This document shows, piece after piece, positions 25,833-33,872 of a DNA stretch of 64,000 nucleotides. The number at the start of each line of letters is the position of its first letter. The stretch's first letter is position 1. The notes under the pieces were generated by a model. The model ran no database searches. It was not told the DNA's origin and was given only the letters and a program-made list of their open reading frames with translations. This stretch comes from Roseihalotalea indica. Its GTDB lineage: Bacteria > Bacteroidota > Bacteroidia > Cytophagales > Cyclobacteriaceae. Position numbers and translations under genes: made by a program. The stretch covers positions 930,001-994,000 of the forward strand of contig NZ_JAINFL010000001.1 of the NCBI RefSeq assembly GCF_022458895.1, written 5' to 3'.

Positions 25833-26993
25833 ATGCTCATGTCATCTCGCCTAACCTTACAACGCGATCAATTTTCACTGCCTACCAGTCTCACGTACCT
25901 GAATTGCGCTTATATGGCCCCCTTACTTAAGACGGTAGAAGAAGCAGGAATCATTGGTTTACAGAAAAAACGCCTGCCAACGGATTATGGGCCTTACGAA
26001 TTTTTTGATGAGGTGACTCAGGTAAGAAAACTCTTTGCTCAGTTAATTCATGCTGCTGATTATCAGCGGATTGCTATTTTGCCCGCTGTGTCTTACGGAA
26101 TGGCTATTGTTGCTAAAAACTTAAAAATACAGGCTGGAGATAATGTAATTGTGGTAGGCGAGCAGTTTCCAAGTAGTGTGTATCCGTGGCATAAACGAAT
26201 AGCAGAAGCAAAAGCGGAGTTGCGTACTATTCGTGCGCCGGTTACTCTTAAAAACCGGGGAAAACAGTGGAATGAGCAGGTTCTAGAGGCTATTAATGCT
26301 CAAACCTGTATGGTCGCTATTCCCCATACGCATTGGTCTGATGGTACTAAATTTGATCTGATGGCTATCCGCCAGCGTACCCGGGAAGTGGGGGCGTTGC
26401 TGGTGGTAGATGGCACTCAGTCCGTGGGCGCACTTCCCTTTCATGTGGCTGATATTCAACCTGATGCGTTAATATGCGCTGGTTACAAATGGCTGATGGG
26501 GCCTTATGGTCTTACCCTAGGGTATTTCAGTGAATACTTTGATGAAGGAGAGCCGCTGGAAGAAGGTTGGATTTCCCGATACGGAAGTGAGGATTTTACT
26601 CAGCTGGTCAATTACCAGGATCAATACCAGCCTAAAGCCCTACGTTATGATATGGGCGAGCGTAGCAACTTTATTTTAATTCCCATGATGGGAAAAGCGC
26701 TGGAGGCGGTACTGGCCTGGCAGCCGGAGCGCATTCAGGAGTATTGCCAGTCTATCACCGATTCTGCTATTCAGGAGATGCGTGACTTAGGCTGTTGGGT
26801 GGAGGATGCATCTCTGAGAGGGCAGCACTTGTTTGGGGTTCGTTTGCCAAACCATTTATCCTTAAAAAAGCTGCAAGAAAGACTTAAAATGGCTAAAATA
26901 AGCGTTTCGGTGCGGGGTGATTCGGTTAGGGTGTCACCCTACCTGTATAATGATGAGAGTGATTTGGAAACACTAATAGCGTGTTTGCGATAG
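25833..26993 (+). CDS. class V aminotransferase / cysteine desulfurase-like PLP enzyme
   Basis: 386 residues with fold-type I PLP signature: ILPAVSYGMAIVAKNL (cofactor phosphate loop), HTHWSDGTKFDL, VVDGTQSVGALP (Asp binding the pyridine nitrogen), and ICAGYKWLMGPYGL with the Schiff-base lysine. The closest match by eye is the kynureninase/isopenicillin-N-epimerase-like branch; the substrate is unclear. It stands alone on the plus strand and is divergent from the DUF3667 gene. Start ATG 25833 (MLMSSR); the second ATG at 25839 is also possible. Confidence 0.9.
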   Translation: MLMSSRLTLQRDQFSLPTSLTYLNCAYMAPLLKTVEEAGIIGLQKKRLPTDYGPYEFFDEVTQVRKLFAQLIHAADYQRIAILPAVSYGMAIVAKNLKIQAGDNVIVVGEQFPSSVYPWHKRIAEAKAELRTIRAPVTLKNRGKQWNEQVLEAINAQTCMVAIPHTHWSDGTKFDLMAIRQRTREVGALLVVDGTQSVGALPFHVADIQPDALICAGYKWLMGPYGLTLGYFSEYFDEGEPLEEGWISRYGSEDFTQLVNYQDQYQPKALRYDMGERSNFILIPMMGKALEAVLAWQPERIQEYCQSITDSAIQEMRDLGCWVEDASLRGQHLFGVRLPNHLSLKKLQERLKMAKISVSVRGDSVRVSPYLYNDESDLETLIACLR

Positions 26994-27003
26994 GGAGTAC
27001 AAT

Positions 27004-27034
27004 AAAAAACCCCGGGGCGACCAAGCACCCGGGG
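27004..27034 (-). terminator. intrinsic terminator on the minus strand
   Basis: On the minus strand CCCCGGG (27034-27028) pairs with CCCGGGG (27016-27010), followed directly by six T (27009-27004). The plus strand has no T-run, so it works for minus-strand transcripts only. No minus-strand gene other than the short frame at 27048-27080 lies upstream. Confidence 0.75.
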
Positions 27035-27047
27035 CCAACTATCAACC

Positions 27048-27080
27048 TTAAACAAACGCTAAGAAAAAATCTTTGCGCAT
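27048..27080 (-). CDS. possible leader peptide (10 aa) of an orphan attenuator
   Basis: The minus strand from 27080 reads MRKDFFLAFV and stops with TAA, 13 nt before the terminator hairpin at 27004-27034. Three of the ten residues are Phe, as expected for a leader peptide whose translation controls attenuation. No biosynthetic gene follows on this strand: the downstream DNA is the antisense of the aminotransferase gene. It could also be chance. Confidence 0.35.
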   Translation of the reverse strand: MRKDFFLAFV

Positions 27081-27210
27081 TTAACTAATTACAAATCGCG
27101 TGCCAAAATGATTATAATATTTCTTAGAATAATTATTATAAGTGCGGATTGATTTTAAAACTTAGTGAAGGTTGCAGCGTTATGAAAGTAAAAATTTTTT
27201 TACCCGCTTT

Positions 27211-27843
27211 ATGGAATATTTTCTCCCTCTTTTCCCATTAAAACTTATTGCTTACCCTGGGGAACAGGTGAATCTTCATATCTTCGAAGATCGTTATAAA
27301 CAGCTGGTTAGCGAATGCATTCAGGAAGAAGTCCATTTCGGCATTCCGGTTTATCTGGATAACCGCCTGGAGTACGGAACAGAAATGAGTGTAGAGAAAA
27401 TTATTGAAACTTATCCGGATGGCCGTATGGATATTATTACGCAGGCCCATCGGGTATTTCGGATAGTAGATTTTACCAACCCGGCTCCGGGAAAGCTATA
27501 TGCCGGAGGCGAAGTCATTTTTTTAGATAATATTTATGATGATACTGATGAGAAAGCCCGGCAGCACATGCTCCAGTTAGCCAGGGAGTTATTTCAACTT
27601 CTAAATCTTTCCGATAGTGTAAAAATTAATAAAGACATTACGGTATTTGACCTGGGGCATAAGCTGGGGTTGCCCTTTCAGAAGCAATATCGACTCTTGC
27701 AACTAGAGCGGGAAAGTGACCGGCAACTATTTATTATAGAGCACCTGGAAAAGACCCTGCCGGTGATGCAGGAAATGGAATATGCCAAAGAGCGAATTCG
27801 CCTGAACGGGCACTTCCGCAAATTTGACCCGCTGGATTTTTGA
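27211..27843 (+). CDS. LON N-terminal substrate-binding domain protein
   Basis: 210 residues from the ATG at 27211, opening EYFLPLFPLKLIAYPGEQVNLHIFEDRYKQL, a hallmark of the LON substrate-binding domain. The protein has no AAA+ or protease domain, so it is the stand-alone form. Residues 110-210 are helical. The open frame begins at TTG 27172, which is less likely. It precedes nuoA on the same strand with a 217-bp gap containing a hairpin and a promoter, so they are separate units. Confidence 0.87.
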   Translation: MEYFLPLFPLKLIAYPGEQVNLHIFEDRYKQLVSECIQEEVHFGIPVYLDNRLEYGTEMSVEKIIETYPDGRMDIITQAHRVFRIVDFTNPAPGKLYAGGEVIFLDNIYDDTDEKARQHMLQLARELFQLLNLSDSVKINKDITVFDLGHKLGLPFQKQYRLLQLERESDRQLFIIEHLEKTLPVMQEMEYAKERIRLNGHFRKFDPLDF

Positions 27844-27899
27844 CTCTTTCTTGATAAGTATAAACTTTCAACATCATTATACGGACTGGTAGGCAATTA

Positions 27900-27929
27900 G
27901 TAATAGCTAGTTAGAAATCTAGCTATTAC
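27900..27929. terminator. 11-bp hairpin downstream of the LON-domain gene
   Basis: GTAATAGCTAG (27900-27910) pairs perfectly with CTAGCTATTAC (27919-27929), 8-nt loop. No T-run follows, so termination is uncertain. It may be a transcript end or barrier before the nuo promoter. Confidence 0.55.
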
Positions 27930-28033
27930 GAATGCTTGAGCTATGGCCAATAGTTTATATTTAACTGAATCACTCATCACTGGAACTCATTAGGAAATAA
28001 AATCAGATTATTAGACTCCGTGAGGGGAATTTG

Positions 28034-28041
28034 TATCTTTG
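28034..28041 (+). promoter_or_regulatory. Bacteroidota -7 promoter element of nuoABC
   Basis: TATCTTTG, a perfect TAnnTTTG, 20 bp upstream of the nuoA ATG. The upstream -33 element is weak (TTAG near 28011). Confidence 0.7.
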
Positions 28042-28060
28042 ATCGCTGAGATATAGCTAT

Positions 28061-28558
28061 ATGCAAAACACTGAGTTATCTGGGTTCGGCGAGATTCTGC
28101 TATTCATTATTGGGGGCGCCTTGTTTGTGCTTATAACCCTGTTGGTAGCACGCTTTATTCGCCCTGACCGGCCTAATGAAGAGAAATTAACGACCTATGA
28201 GTCGGGAGAAGACCCGCTGGGAACGGCCTGGGGGCAGTTTAATCCTCGGTTCTATATCATTGCTCTGATATTTATATTGTTTGATGTAGAGATTGTCTTT
28301 TTGTTTCCCTGGGCCACAGTGTTTGGGCAAAAAGCATTGATTGAACAAACCGGCGGAGTATGGGGCTGGTTTGCCCTGGTTGAAATGACCATCTTCATTC
28401 TAATTTTAGCGTTGGGGCTGGCTTATGCCTGGGCCAAAGGTTTTCTGGATTGGGTAAAGCCTCATGTAAAAGTGCCTCATTACAACTCGCCAGTGCCACC
28501 GGAAATGTATCAGCAGATCAATCAAAAATACGAAACTACAAACCGAGAGAATGCATAG
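28061..28558 (+). CDS. nuoA: NADH-quinone oxidoreductase subunit A
   Basis: 165 residues with three transmembrane helices (about 9-30, 65-90, 105-128). The loop TTYESGEDPLGTAWGQFNPRFY between the first two helices, and IFILFDVEIVFLFPWA, are the conserved NuoA features near the quinone site. The C-terminal 35 residues are longer than in most NuoA. It is the first gene of nuoABC with a TAnnTTTG promoter just upstream; nuoB follows after 3 bp. Confidence 0.96.
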   Translation: MQNTELSGFGEILLFIIGGALFVLITLLVARFIRPDRPNEEKLTTYESGEDPLGTAWGQFNPRFYIIALIFILFDVEIVFLFPWATVFGQKALIEQTGGVWGWFALVEMTIFILILALGLAYAWAKGFLDWVKPHVKVPHYNSPVPPEMYQQINQKYETTNRENA

Positions 28559-28561
28559 CTT

Positions 28562-29107
28562 ATGGGAGGATTACTAGACCAGCAGTTTGGACAGGGAGGT
28601 ATCATTATCACTAAGGTTGATGACCTGGTAAACTGGGCCCGGCTTTCGTCTTTATGGCCAATGGGTTTCGGGCTGGCCTGCTGCGCCATTGAGATGATGT
28701 CCACCTATGCCTCTAACTACGACCTGGACCGTTTCGGAGTATTTCCCCGCCCCTCGCCCCGGCAGTCGGATGTGCTGATTGTTTCGGGCACCGTAACATT
28801 TAAGATGGGCGACCGGGTGCGGCGGTTGTATGAGCAAATGGCTGAGCCGCGCTACGTAATTTCTATGGGCTCCTGTTCCAACTGCGGTGGGCCGTATTGG
28901 GAGCATGGTTATCACGTGGTAAAAGGAGTAGACCGCATTATTCCGGTTGATGTCTACGTGCCCGGCTGTCCCCCCCGGCCAGAAGCCCTGATTGGTGGTA
29001 TTCTGAAGTTGCAGGAGAAAATTCGTAACGAGTCGTTAATGGCCCCGTCGGCCCTGGAAAAGATCATGGCTAAGCGAAAAGCAAAAACTAACCCGGAGAC
29101 TGCATGA
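28562..29107 (+). CDS. nuoB: NADH-quinone oxidoreductase subunit B
   Basis: 181 residues. The four cysteines that hold the N2 cluster are present: the tandem pair in [11 protein letters not shown], one in GSCSNCGGP and one in VPGCPPRPE. The quinone-site motif and overall length are normal. NuoB joins the peripheral arm to the membrane arm. Its stop overlaps nuoC by four bases (ATGA). Confidence 0.97.
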   Translation: MGGLLDQQFGQGGIIITKVDDLVNWARLSSLWPMGFGLACCAIEMMSTYASNYDLDRFGVFPRPSPRQSDVLIVSGTVTFKMGDRVRRLYEQMAEPRYVISMGSCSNCGGPYWEHGYHVVKGVDRIIPVDVYVPGCPPRPEALIGGILKLQEKIRNESLMAPSALEKIMAKRKAKTNPETA

Positions 29108-29637
29108 GTTTTGATGATATAGTACAGAAAATTGTTCAGAAGTTTGGGGAAGATAGCATTGTAGGCATTACTCAGGAAGCCTCCCCACCCATCATTCATC
29201 TGGTTACTATCCAACTGGTGGAGGTCTGCCGGTTTCTTCACCAAAGTGAGGGTTTATATTTTGACTATCTGGCTTGTATTACCGGGATTGATAATGGACC
29301 GGAAGCGGGAACGATGGACATCATCTATACGCTCAATTCTATTCCTTATGAGCATCAAATCTCTTTAAAAGTAGAAGTAACTCGCAATCAGGAAAACGCC
29401 CCGCTACCGGCAGTGCCCTCAGTTATCCCCATCTGGCGAAGTGCCGACTGGCACGAGCGGGAAATTTACGATTTGCTGGGCATCCATTTCACCGACCACC
29501 CCGACCTGCGCCGCATTTTATTGCCTCACGACTGGCAGGGCTACCCTCTGCGCAAAGATTACCAGGAGCAGGAAACGTATCATGGAATAGGAGTGAGATA
29601 CGAGAAAGATAATGAGCAGAGAGCAATGAACAGTTAG
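29104..29637 (+). CDS. nuoC: NADH-quinone oxidoreductase subunit C
   Basis: 177 residues. The conserved NuoC signature is [39 protein letters not shown]. It is a peripheral-arm structural subunit, normally next to or fused with NuoD. Here nothing on the plus strand follows: the next gene (29722-30288) is on the minus strand. Translation is coupled to nuoB. Confidence 0.96.
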   Translation: MSFDDIVQKIVQKFGEDSIVGITQEASPPIIHLVTIQLVEVCRFLHQSEGLYFDYLACITGIDNGPEAGTMDIIYTLNSIPYEHQISLKVEVTRNQENAPLPAVPSVIPIWRSADWHEREIYDLLGIHFTDHPDLRRILLPHDWQGYPLRKDYQEQETYHGIGVRYEKDNEQRAMNS

Positions 29638-29678
29638 TAGTGCGTAATGATTGAAGAGCTGCTGTAAATTTTAAATTC

Positions 29679-29720
29679 GCACCCAGCACCCAGCACCCAG
29701 CACCCAGCACCCAGCACCCA
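29679..29720 (+). repeat. six perfect heptamer repeats (GCACCCA)
   Basis: Six tandem copies of GCACCCA, 7-nt period, directly downstream of nuoC and adjoining the stop of the minus-strand gene at 29722. On the minus strand the unit reads TGGGTGC, the same family as the heptads near the permease genes. Confidence 0.9.
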
Positions 29721-29721
29721 G

Positions 29722-30288
29722 CTATTTCATCTTTACACTAGTCATAATTCTCTGGGCGGTGGGCTGCCATTGTTCTTTCCGGCGAGTGGGGCAACTAAAA
29801 GTAAAAACCAGGGCTTTATCCTTATGGATAGCGTATTGCACATACGTGTATTGATGTACGGGCGGCTTAGGTACAATAGAATCTTCGTCTTGTTTCACCA
29901 CAGAAGTAAACTCGAAGTATACCATTTCAGCATTATTTACTGTATGAATGCCCTCTTCCACAAAATCAATTTCATCGTATAGTTCCAGCAAACTGGAGCG
30001 ATAGAAATCCTTAAGAATGGGCAAATCACTGGCCTGCCAGCGGGTATTGGAAACATTTACACCAAAATCAGCTACCTGATCCGGGCTGGTATATGCAGCT
30101 AACGGGGGGCGAGCCGACAGAAATTTTTGTTGCATCTGATCTTCGGTCATCTTCTGAAACGATTGCGGTAGACTGACGCTGATATCTTCAGAGACTTCAA
30201 CTTTCACAAATTTATCCTCGTAGCTTCGGAAACCACTAAACAACTCGGTAGTAAAGCTCAGAATTAAGAATATGACTATCTTTTTCAT
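29722..30288 (-). CDS. exported protein, PsbP-like/DUF1795-like fold
   Basis: 188 residues with an N-terminal signal peptide (about 1-20). The mature part has a KFVKVEVSEDISVSLPQSFQKM opening and a later EMVYFEFTSVV, YAIHKDKALVFTFSCP, then a C-terminal helix with QPTAQRIMTSVKMK. This is the pattern of small periplasmic PsbP/DUF1795-like proteins; function unknown. It stands between nuoC (opposite strand) and a lipoprotein gene on the other side. Confidence 0.7.
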   Translation of the reverse strand: MKKIVIFLILSFTTELFSGFRSYEDKFVKVEVSEDISVSLPQSFQKMTEDQMQQKFLSARPPLAAYTSPDQVADFGVNVSNTRWQASDLPILKDFYRSSLLELYDEIDFVEEGIHTVNNAEMVYFEFTSVVKQDEDSIVPKPPVHQYTYVQYAIHKDKALVFTFSCPTRRKEQWQPTAQRIMTSVKMK

Positions 30289-30490
30289 GTAAATGGATGG
30301 GTGATTAATAGAATGAGAGAGTGACTCTCGTATTTCTAAACGTTATTATCTGAATTAATTATGCCAGTTTAGTCAGGACTTAATGTGAAAAAGGCGTACA
30401 ACTGATAACAATCCCAGTGCACCAGAGATGCTATTTTTTATGTAATGATTCAATCCTTCTTTCACGCTGTCTTCACTGTAAAAAAAACAG

Positions 30491-30498
30491 TATGTTTG
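30491..30498 (+). promoter_or_regulatory. Bacteroidota -7 promoter element
   Basis: TATGTTTG, a perfect TAnnTTTG, 55 bp upstream of the ATG at 30553. Confidence 0.55.
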
Positions 30499-30552
30499 GA
30501 GTTCAGTTTAAGTAAGCAAAAACGCAATCACGTAAGAATAAACCAGAATAAG

Positions 30553-31059
30553 ATGAAAAAAGTAACCTATTTACTGGCCACAACAGTGCTAGCTGGCAGC
30601 CTTGTACTCAGCAGTTGCGACCGAGGCGATGATTACAAACAAAATGAGGATGGCGAAGCTACCGCTTCTTCGGGCGAAGGTGAATTCAATGAAGAAGAAG
30701 CTATGTATCCGGAAGAAAAAGTACAGGATGATACCAACCTGGAAGATGGCGAGCCTCTGGATTTAGATAGCGAGTATGAACCCGTTAAAAAGCGAGTGAT
30801 GATCGCCTCACTGCTACGTCAGAAAAATGATCTGCAAAACCGGATTCGTGAGATAAAAATGCAATCATCTGCCACTGCTTCGGAAGGTGACATGGGGCAG
30901 ATGCAAGACTATGTAGAACGGATAGACACAGAAATTACCAGTATACGACGCACTCCTAATGACCGTATATCGCAGGTAGAAAAATCAGCCCAGACTACCA
31001 TTGAGGAGGCCGGTGAATTACTACAATCTACCAAAATGCGTATTGATCACGGATTTTAA
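30553..31059 (+). CDS. lipoprotein with coiled-coil segment
   Basis: 168 residues from the ATG at 30553. MKKVTYLLATTVLAGSLVLSSC gives a lipoprotein signal with Cys22. The mature protein has an acidic linker rich in Glu, Asp and Gly, then a helical coiled-coil part (RQKNDLQNRIREIK, MGQMQDYVERIDTEITSI) to the end. Function unknown. The longer frame from 30445 lacks a signal and starts before the promoter. An intrinsic terminator follows. Confidence 0.78.
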   Translation: MKKVTYLLATTVLAGSLVLSSCDRGDDYKQNEDGEATASSGEGEFNEEEAMYPEEKVQDDTNLEDGEPLDLDSEYEPVKKRVMIASLLRQKNDLQNRIREIKMQSSATASEGDMGQMQDYVERIDTEITSIRRTPNDRISQVEKSAQTTIEEAGELLQSTKMRIDHGF

Positions 31060-31078
31060 GATTGTTGATCATACTTAG

Positions 31079-31122
31079 AGCAGACGAGAGGTTAGCGCCG
31101 AAAGTCTGCTTTATTATTTTTT
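31079..31122 (+). terminator. intrinsic terminator after the lipoprotein gene
   Basis: AGCAGAC (31079-31085) pairs with GTCTGCT (31104-31110), followed by a T-rich run (31111-31122). Confidence 0.8.
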
Positions 31123-31168
31123 TAAGACGAGCGGTAGACTTTTTACTGTCAGGCAACCTCTATATGGG

Positions 31169-31636
31169 CTAATTGATCTCTTCTACTAGTTCGGCATCCT
31201 CCAGAATATACATCAGTTGGTAAATATCGTAGGCATTCAGCGTTAGTTTGCCTTTTACCTTAATCGGAGTGTCAGTGTAGTCAATCGGCTCGGCAAGGTA
31301 CACCTCCACCACTGTTTCCGGCCCGCCCGTACCACAAAAGAAACAGGCCGCCAGTGGCAAAGATGACAGTACGAAGTGATCGGGCTTAAACACTGCATCC
31401 AGCCCACCAGCCGGAATAATATAGCCGGGCACCGTTATTTCCTCTCCATCCATTTCTTTAATCTCTTCGGAGAAGATCGGCACGTTAATCATACCGAATT
31501 CATCTTCCGTACTTTCGTAGCTTACATTTGCCAGCGTACTCCAGGTATTGTCTTTAGAGTATTTGGGGCTGTTATCCTGCGCATAGGTTGAAACACAAAA
31601 AGTACTAAGGTAGAATAGAATGACGATAACTCTCAT
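31169..31636 (-). CDS. exported DUF3299-like protein
   Basis: 155 residues with signal peptide (about 1-20, ending STYAQ). The mature domain has ITVPGYIIPAGGL, a SLPLAACFFCGTGGPETVVEVYLA segment and ends with KGKLTLNAYDIYQLMYILEDAE, all typical of DUF3299, small periplasmic proteins with a Cys-x2-Cys-like pair. Function unknown. It lies 68 bp downstream of the M20-type hydrolase on the same strand and may share its transcript. Confidence 0.82.
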   Translation of the reverse strand: MRVIVILFYLSTFCVSTYAQDNSPKYSKDNTWSTLANVSYESTEDEFGMINVPIFSEEIKEMDGEEITVPGYIIPAGGLDAVFKPDHFVLSSLPLAACFFCGTGGPETVVEVYLAEPIDYTDTPIKVKGKLTLNAYDIYQLMYILEDAELVEEIN

Positions 31637-31704
31637 AAGGTGGTTGCTAAGAGGGGGGCAGGTTACGAAAAGCCCACCCCCAGATTTAGTACAAGATTAT
31701 TAGA

Positions 31705-33369
31705 TTACTTGCCCTCGGATTCAGACTCTGTTGAAGTAGCATCCGATCGCAATGTGGGGTAGGTGATGCCTAGCTGTTCCAGGTACGTATCGTACTTGGT
31801 TTCATCGTAATAGTATTGCTCCAGTTGAGGACGATAGGTAGTCATAATCTCTTCATTAAGTTCTATCGCTGGTTTATCATCCGGGTTGAGTAAGGGCTCG
31901 TACTCTATTTCTTTGGTTTGTACATTTTCGTAGTAATCCCAGGCCTGGGCAATGATTTCGGGCTTCAGGAGCATGTCTAGCAGGGTCATGGCCTCTGCTT
32001 TCGCACCCGCAGTAGCTCCTTTGTGGGCGATAGGCGTAGCCATGGTAATAGCATTAGACCAGTGGTGTCCCTGCAACCCTGGCATGTTGGAAGGAAAACG
32101 TAAAACGATGGTCGGCACTGCCCAGGATATATCCGCAATATCATCTGACCCACCGCCTAATGAGAACTTAACCGGTTCGCCCAATTCTTCCAGTTCGGTA
32201 GCCAGCCCCTCCGGGTCAGAACCCACCTCTTCCTGCACGGCTTTGGCTAACGTCTGGTCCTCTTCTGACCATTCGGGTAAGCCAACTTTTTTAATGTTTT
32301 CGTAGGCGGTCTCAGCGATTACTTTGTTAAAGTGTCCGGGCCAGGCACTTCCCAAATAACGGTAGGTCATTTCGGTGTCGGTCATCAATGCAGCTCCTTT
32401 GGCAATGTTAACAGCAATGTCATACATATTTTTAATGTCGGCATACGTACGGTCGCGCAGGTAGTACCAGACCGAAGCTTTCTCCGGCACCACATTGGGT
32501 TGGTCGCCACCATCAGTCACTACATAGTGCGAGCGCTGAGTCGGTTGCAGGTGCTCTCGACGGAAGTTCCAGCCTACGTTCATGAGTTCTACCGCATCCA
32601 GCGCGCTTTTTCCTCTCCAGGGAGCTCCGGCACCGTGCGCTGCTTCCCCGGAGAATGAGAATTCTATAGAAATCACTCCGTTTCCTTTCGGGCTACCGTA
32701 TGAGGTTTCCAGGTTATTACCCACGTGAGTAAACAGGCAGGCATCAACATCTTTAAAGTAACCGTCCCGCACGAAGAACGCTTTGGTTCCTATTTGCTCT
32801 TCTGCTACTCCTGGCCACAGCATGAGGGTACCCTGAATGCCTTCCCGCTCCATAATTTCCTTCACGGCCAGCACTGCCGTTATATTCACCGCCTGTCCGG
32901 AATTATGGCCTTCCCCGTGGCCGGGTGCTCCGTCAACGATAGGGTCATGGTAGGCTACACCCGGCTTCTGAGATGCTTTCGGGATACAATCCAGGTCGCT
33001 GCCAACGGCAATGATGGGTTTGCCCGAACCCCAGGTGGCAGTCCAGGCGGAGGGAATGCCGGAGATACCATGCTCAATGGTAAATCCGTTTTCTTCCAGA
33101 ATGCTGGTGAGGTACTTGGATGTCTCAAACTCCTGCATGCCCAGTTCGCTGAAGCTAAAGATTTTATCAACCATCACCTGGGTGAATTTTTGATTTTCCT
33201 GTACTGCTTTCGCTGCTTCTTCCTTCAGTTTCTCAATCTGTTTGGGCGTCATTTTTTTCTGCGCCGAAGCGGTAAAGCTGATCAGAATACAGAAGATCAG
33301 CGATAGAAATGTAGTGCCTGCCAGCGGTAAGGTGTCAGGCAGGCGGAAGCGAGTAGATATGTTCATCAT
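31705..33369 (-). CDS. exported M20D-type amidohydrolase (AbgB-like)
   Basis: 554 residues with a signal peptide (to about 35, FCILISFTASAQ). The M20 metallopeptidase family AbgB/p-aminobenzoyl-glutamate hydrolase type is shown by VGSDLDCIPKA, GHGEGHNSGQAVN, WPGVAEEQIGTKA (metal Glu pair), FTHVGN and LQGHHWSNAI. It hydrolyses an amide bond in a substrate not identifiable here. The protein begins with two Met residues; the second start (33366) is equivalent. A DUF3299-like gene follows. Confidence 0.9.
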   Translation of the reverse strand: MMNISTRFRLPDTLPLAGTTFLSLIFCILISFTASAQKKMTPKQIEKLKEEAAKAVQENQKFTQVMVDKIFSFSELGMQEFETSKYLTSILEENGFTIEHGISGIPSAWTATWGSGKPIIAVGSDLDCIPKASQKPGVAYHDPIVDGAPGHGEGHNSGQAVNITAVLAVKEIMEREGIQGTLMLWPGVAEEQIGTKAFFVRDGYFKDVDACLFTHVGNNLETSYGSPKGNGVISIEFSFSGEAAHGAGAPWRGKSALDAVELMNVGWNFRREHLQPTQRSHYVVTDGGDQPNVVPEKASVWYYLRDRTYADIKNMYDIAVNIAKGAALMTDTEMTYRYLGSAWPGHFNKVIAETAYENIKKVGLPEWSEEDQTLAKAVQEEVGSDPEGLATELEELGEPVKFSLGGGSDDIADISWAVPTIVLRFPSNMPGLQGHHWSNAITMATPIAHKGATAGAKAEAMTLLDMLLKPEIIAQAWDYYENVQTKEIEYEPLLNPDDKPAIELNEEIMTTYRPQLEQYYYDETKYDTYLEQLGITYPTLRSDATSTESESEGK

Positions 33370-33872
33370 GTTCTAAAGTTTAGAAGGTATAAGGTTCTGT
33401 GTCTATTATATTGATGGTATATGCCTTGTGGTAGCGTTGGTCGGAGGAATCGCCGTTATTGAGCTTATCAAAAGTGTAATGTAAGGGCAGAATAAAAGCG
33501 AATGATCTATTACAACGTGCAAACTCACCTCTCCTTACAGATGGAGTATTGTAGATTTGGATAATGCTGTGTGTTGCGGTTTAATTTATAGACAAGAAAT
33601 ATAAATTCAAATAAAAAATTCTGTTTATGGAATAAAAATAAAATATAATACCGATTTTGCTTGTACGATTAGAACCTTATTTGGCAAGAAAAAATGATCC
33701 ATTGTTGATCGGATTGAGGGGGATGGCAGGAAGGAATACCGACTATGAAGTTTTCGGCTAACGTCGTTGCTTATTAGACAGCATAAGTCTCCCACCCCTC
33801 ATGATTAGTACAGTATAGTGACAGAAAAAGAGTAAGAGACCTTTGCCTTCTTGTGACAGGAAAATAGTTAAT
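33370..33872. other. gene-free spacer, no feature seen
   Basis: No credible coding frame, promoter, hairpin or repeat found; moderately AT-rich. Confidence 0.5.

Noticed and set aside
28522..28704. Minus-strand open frame overlapping nuoA/nuoB
   Set aside because: Antisense shadow of the nuo genes with no features.
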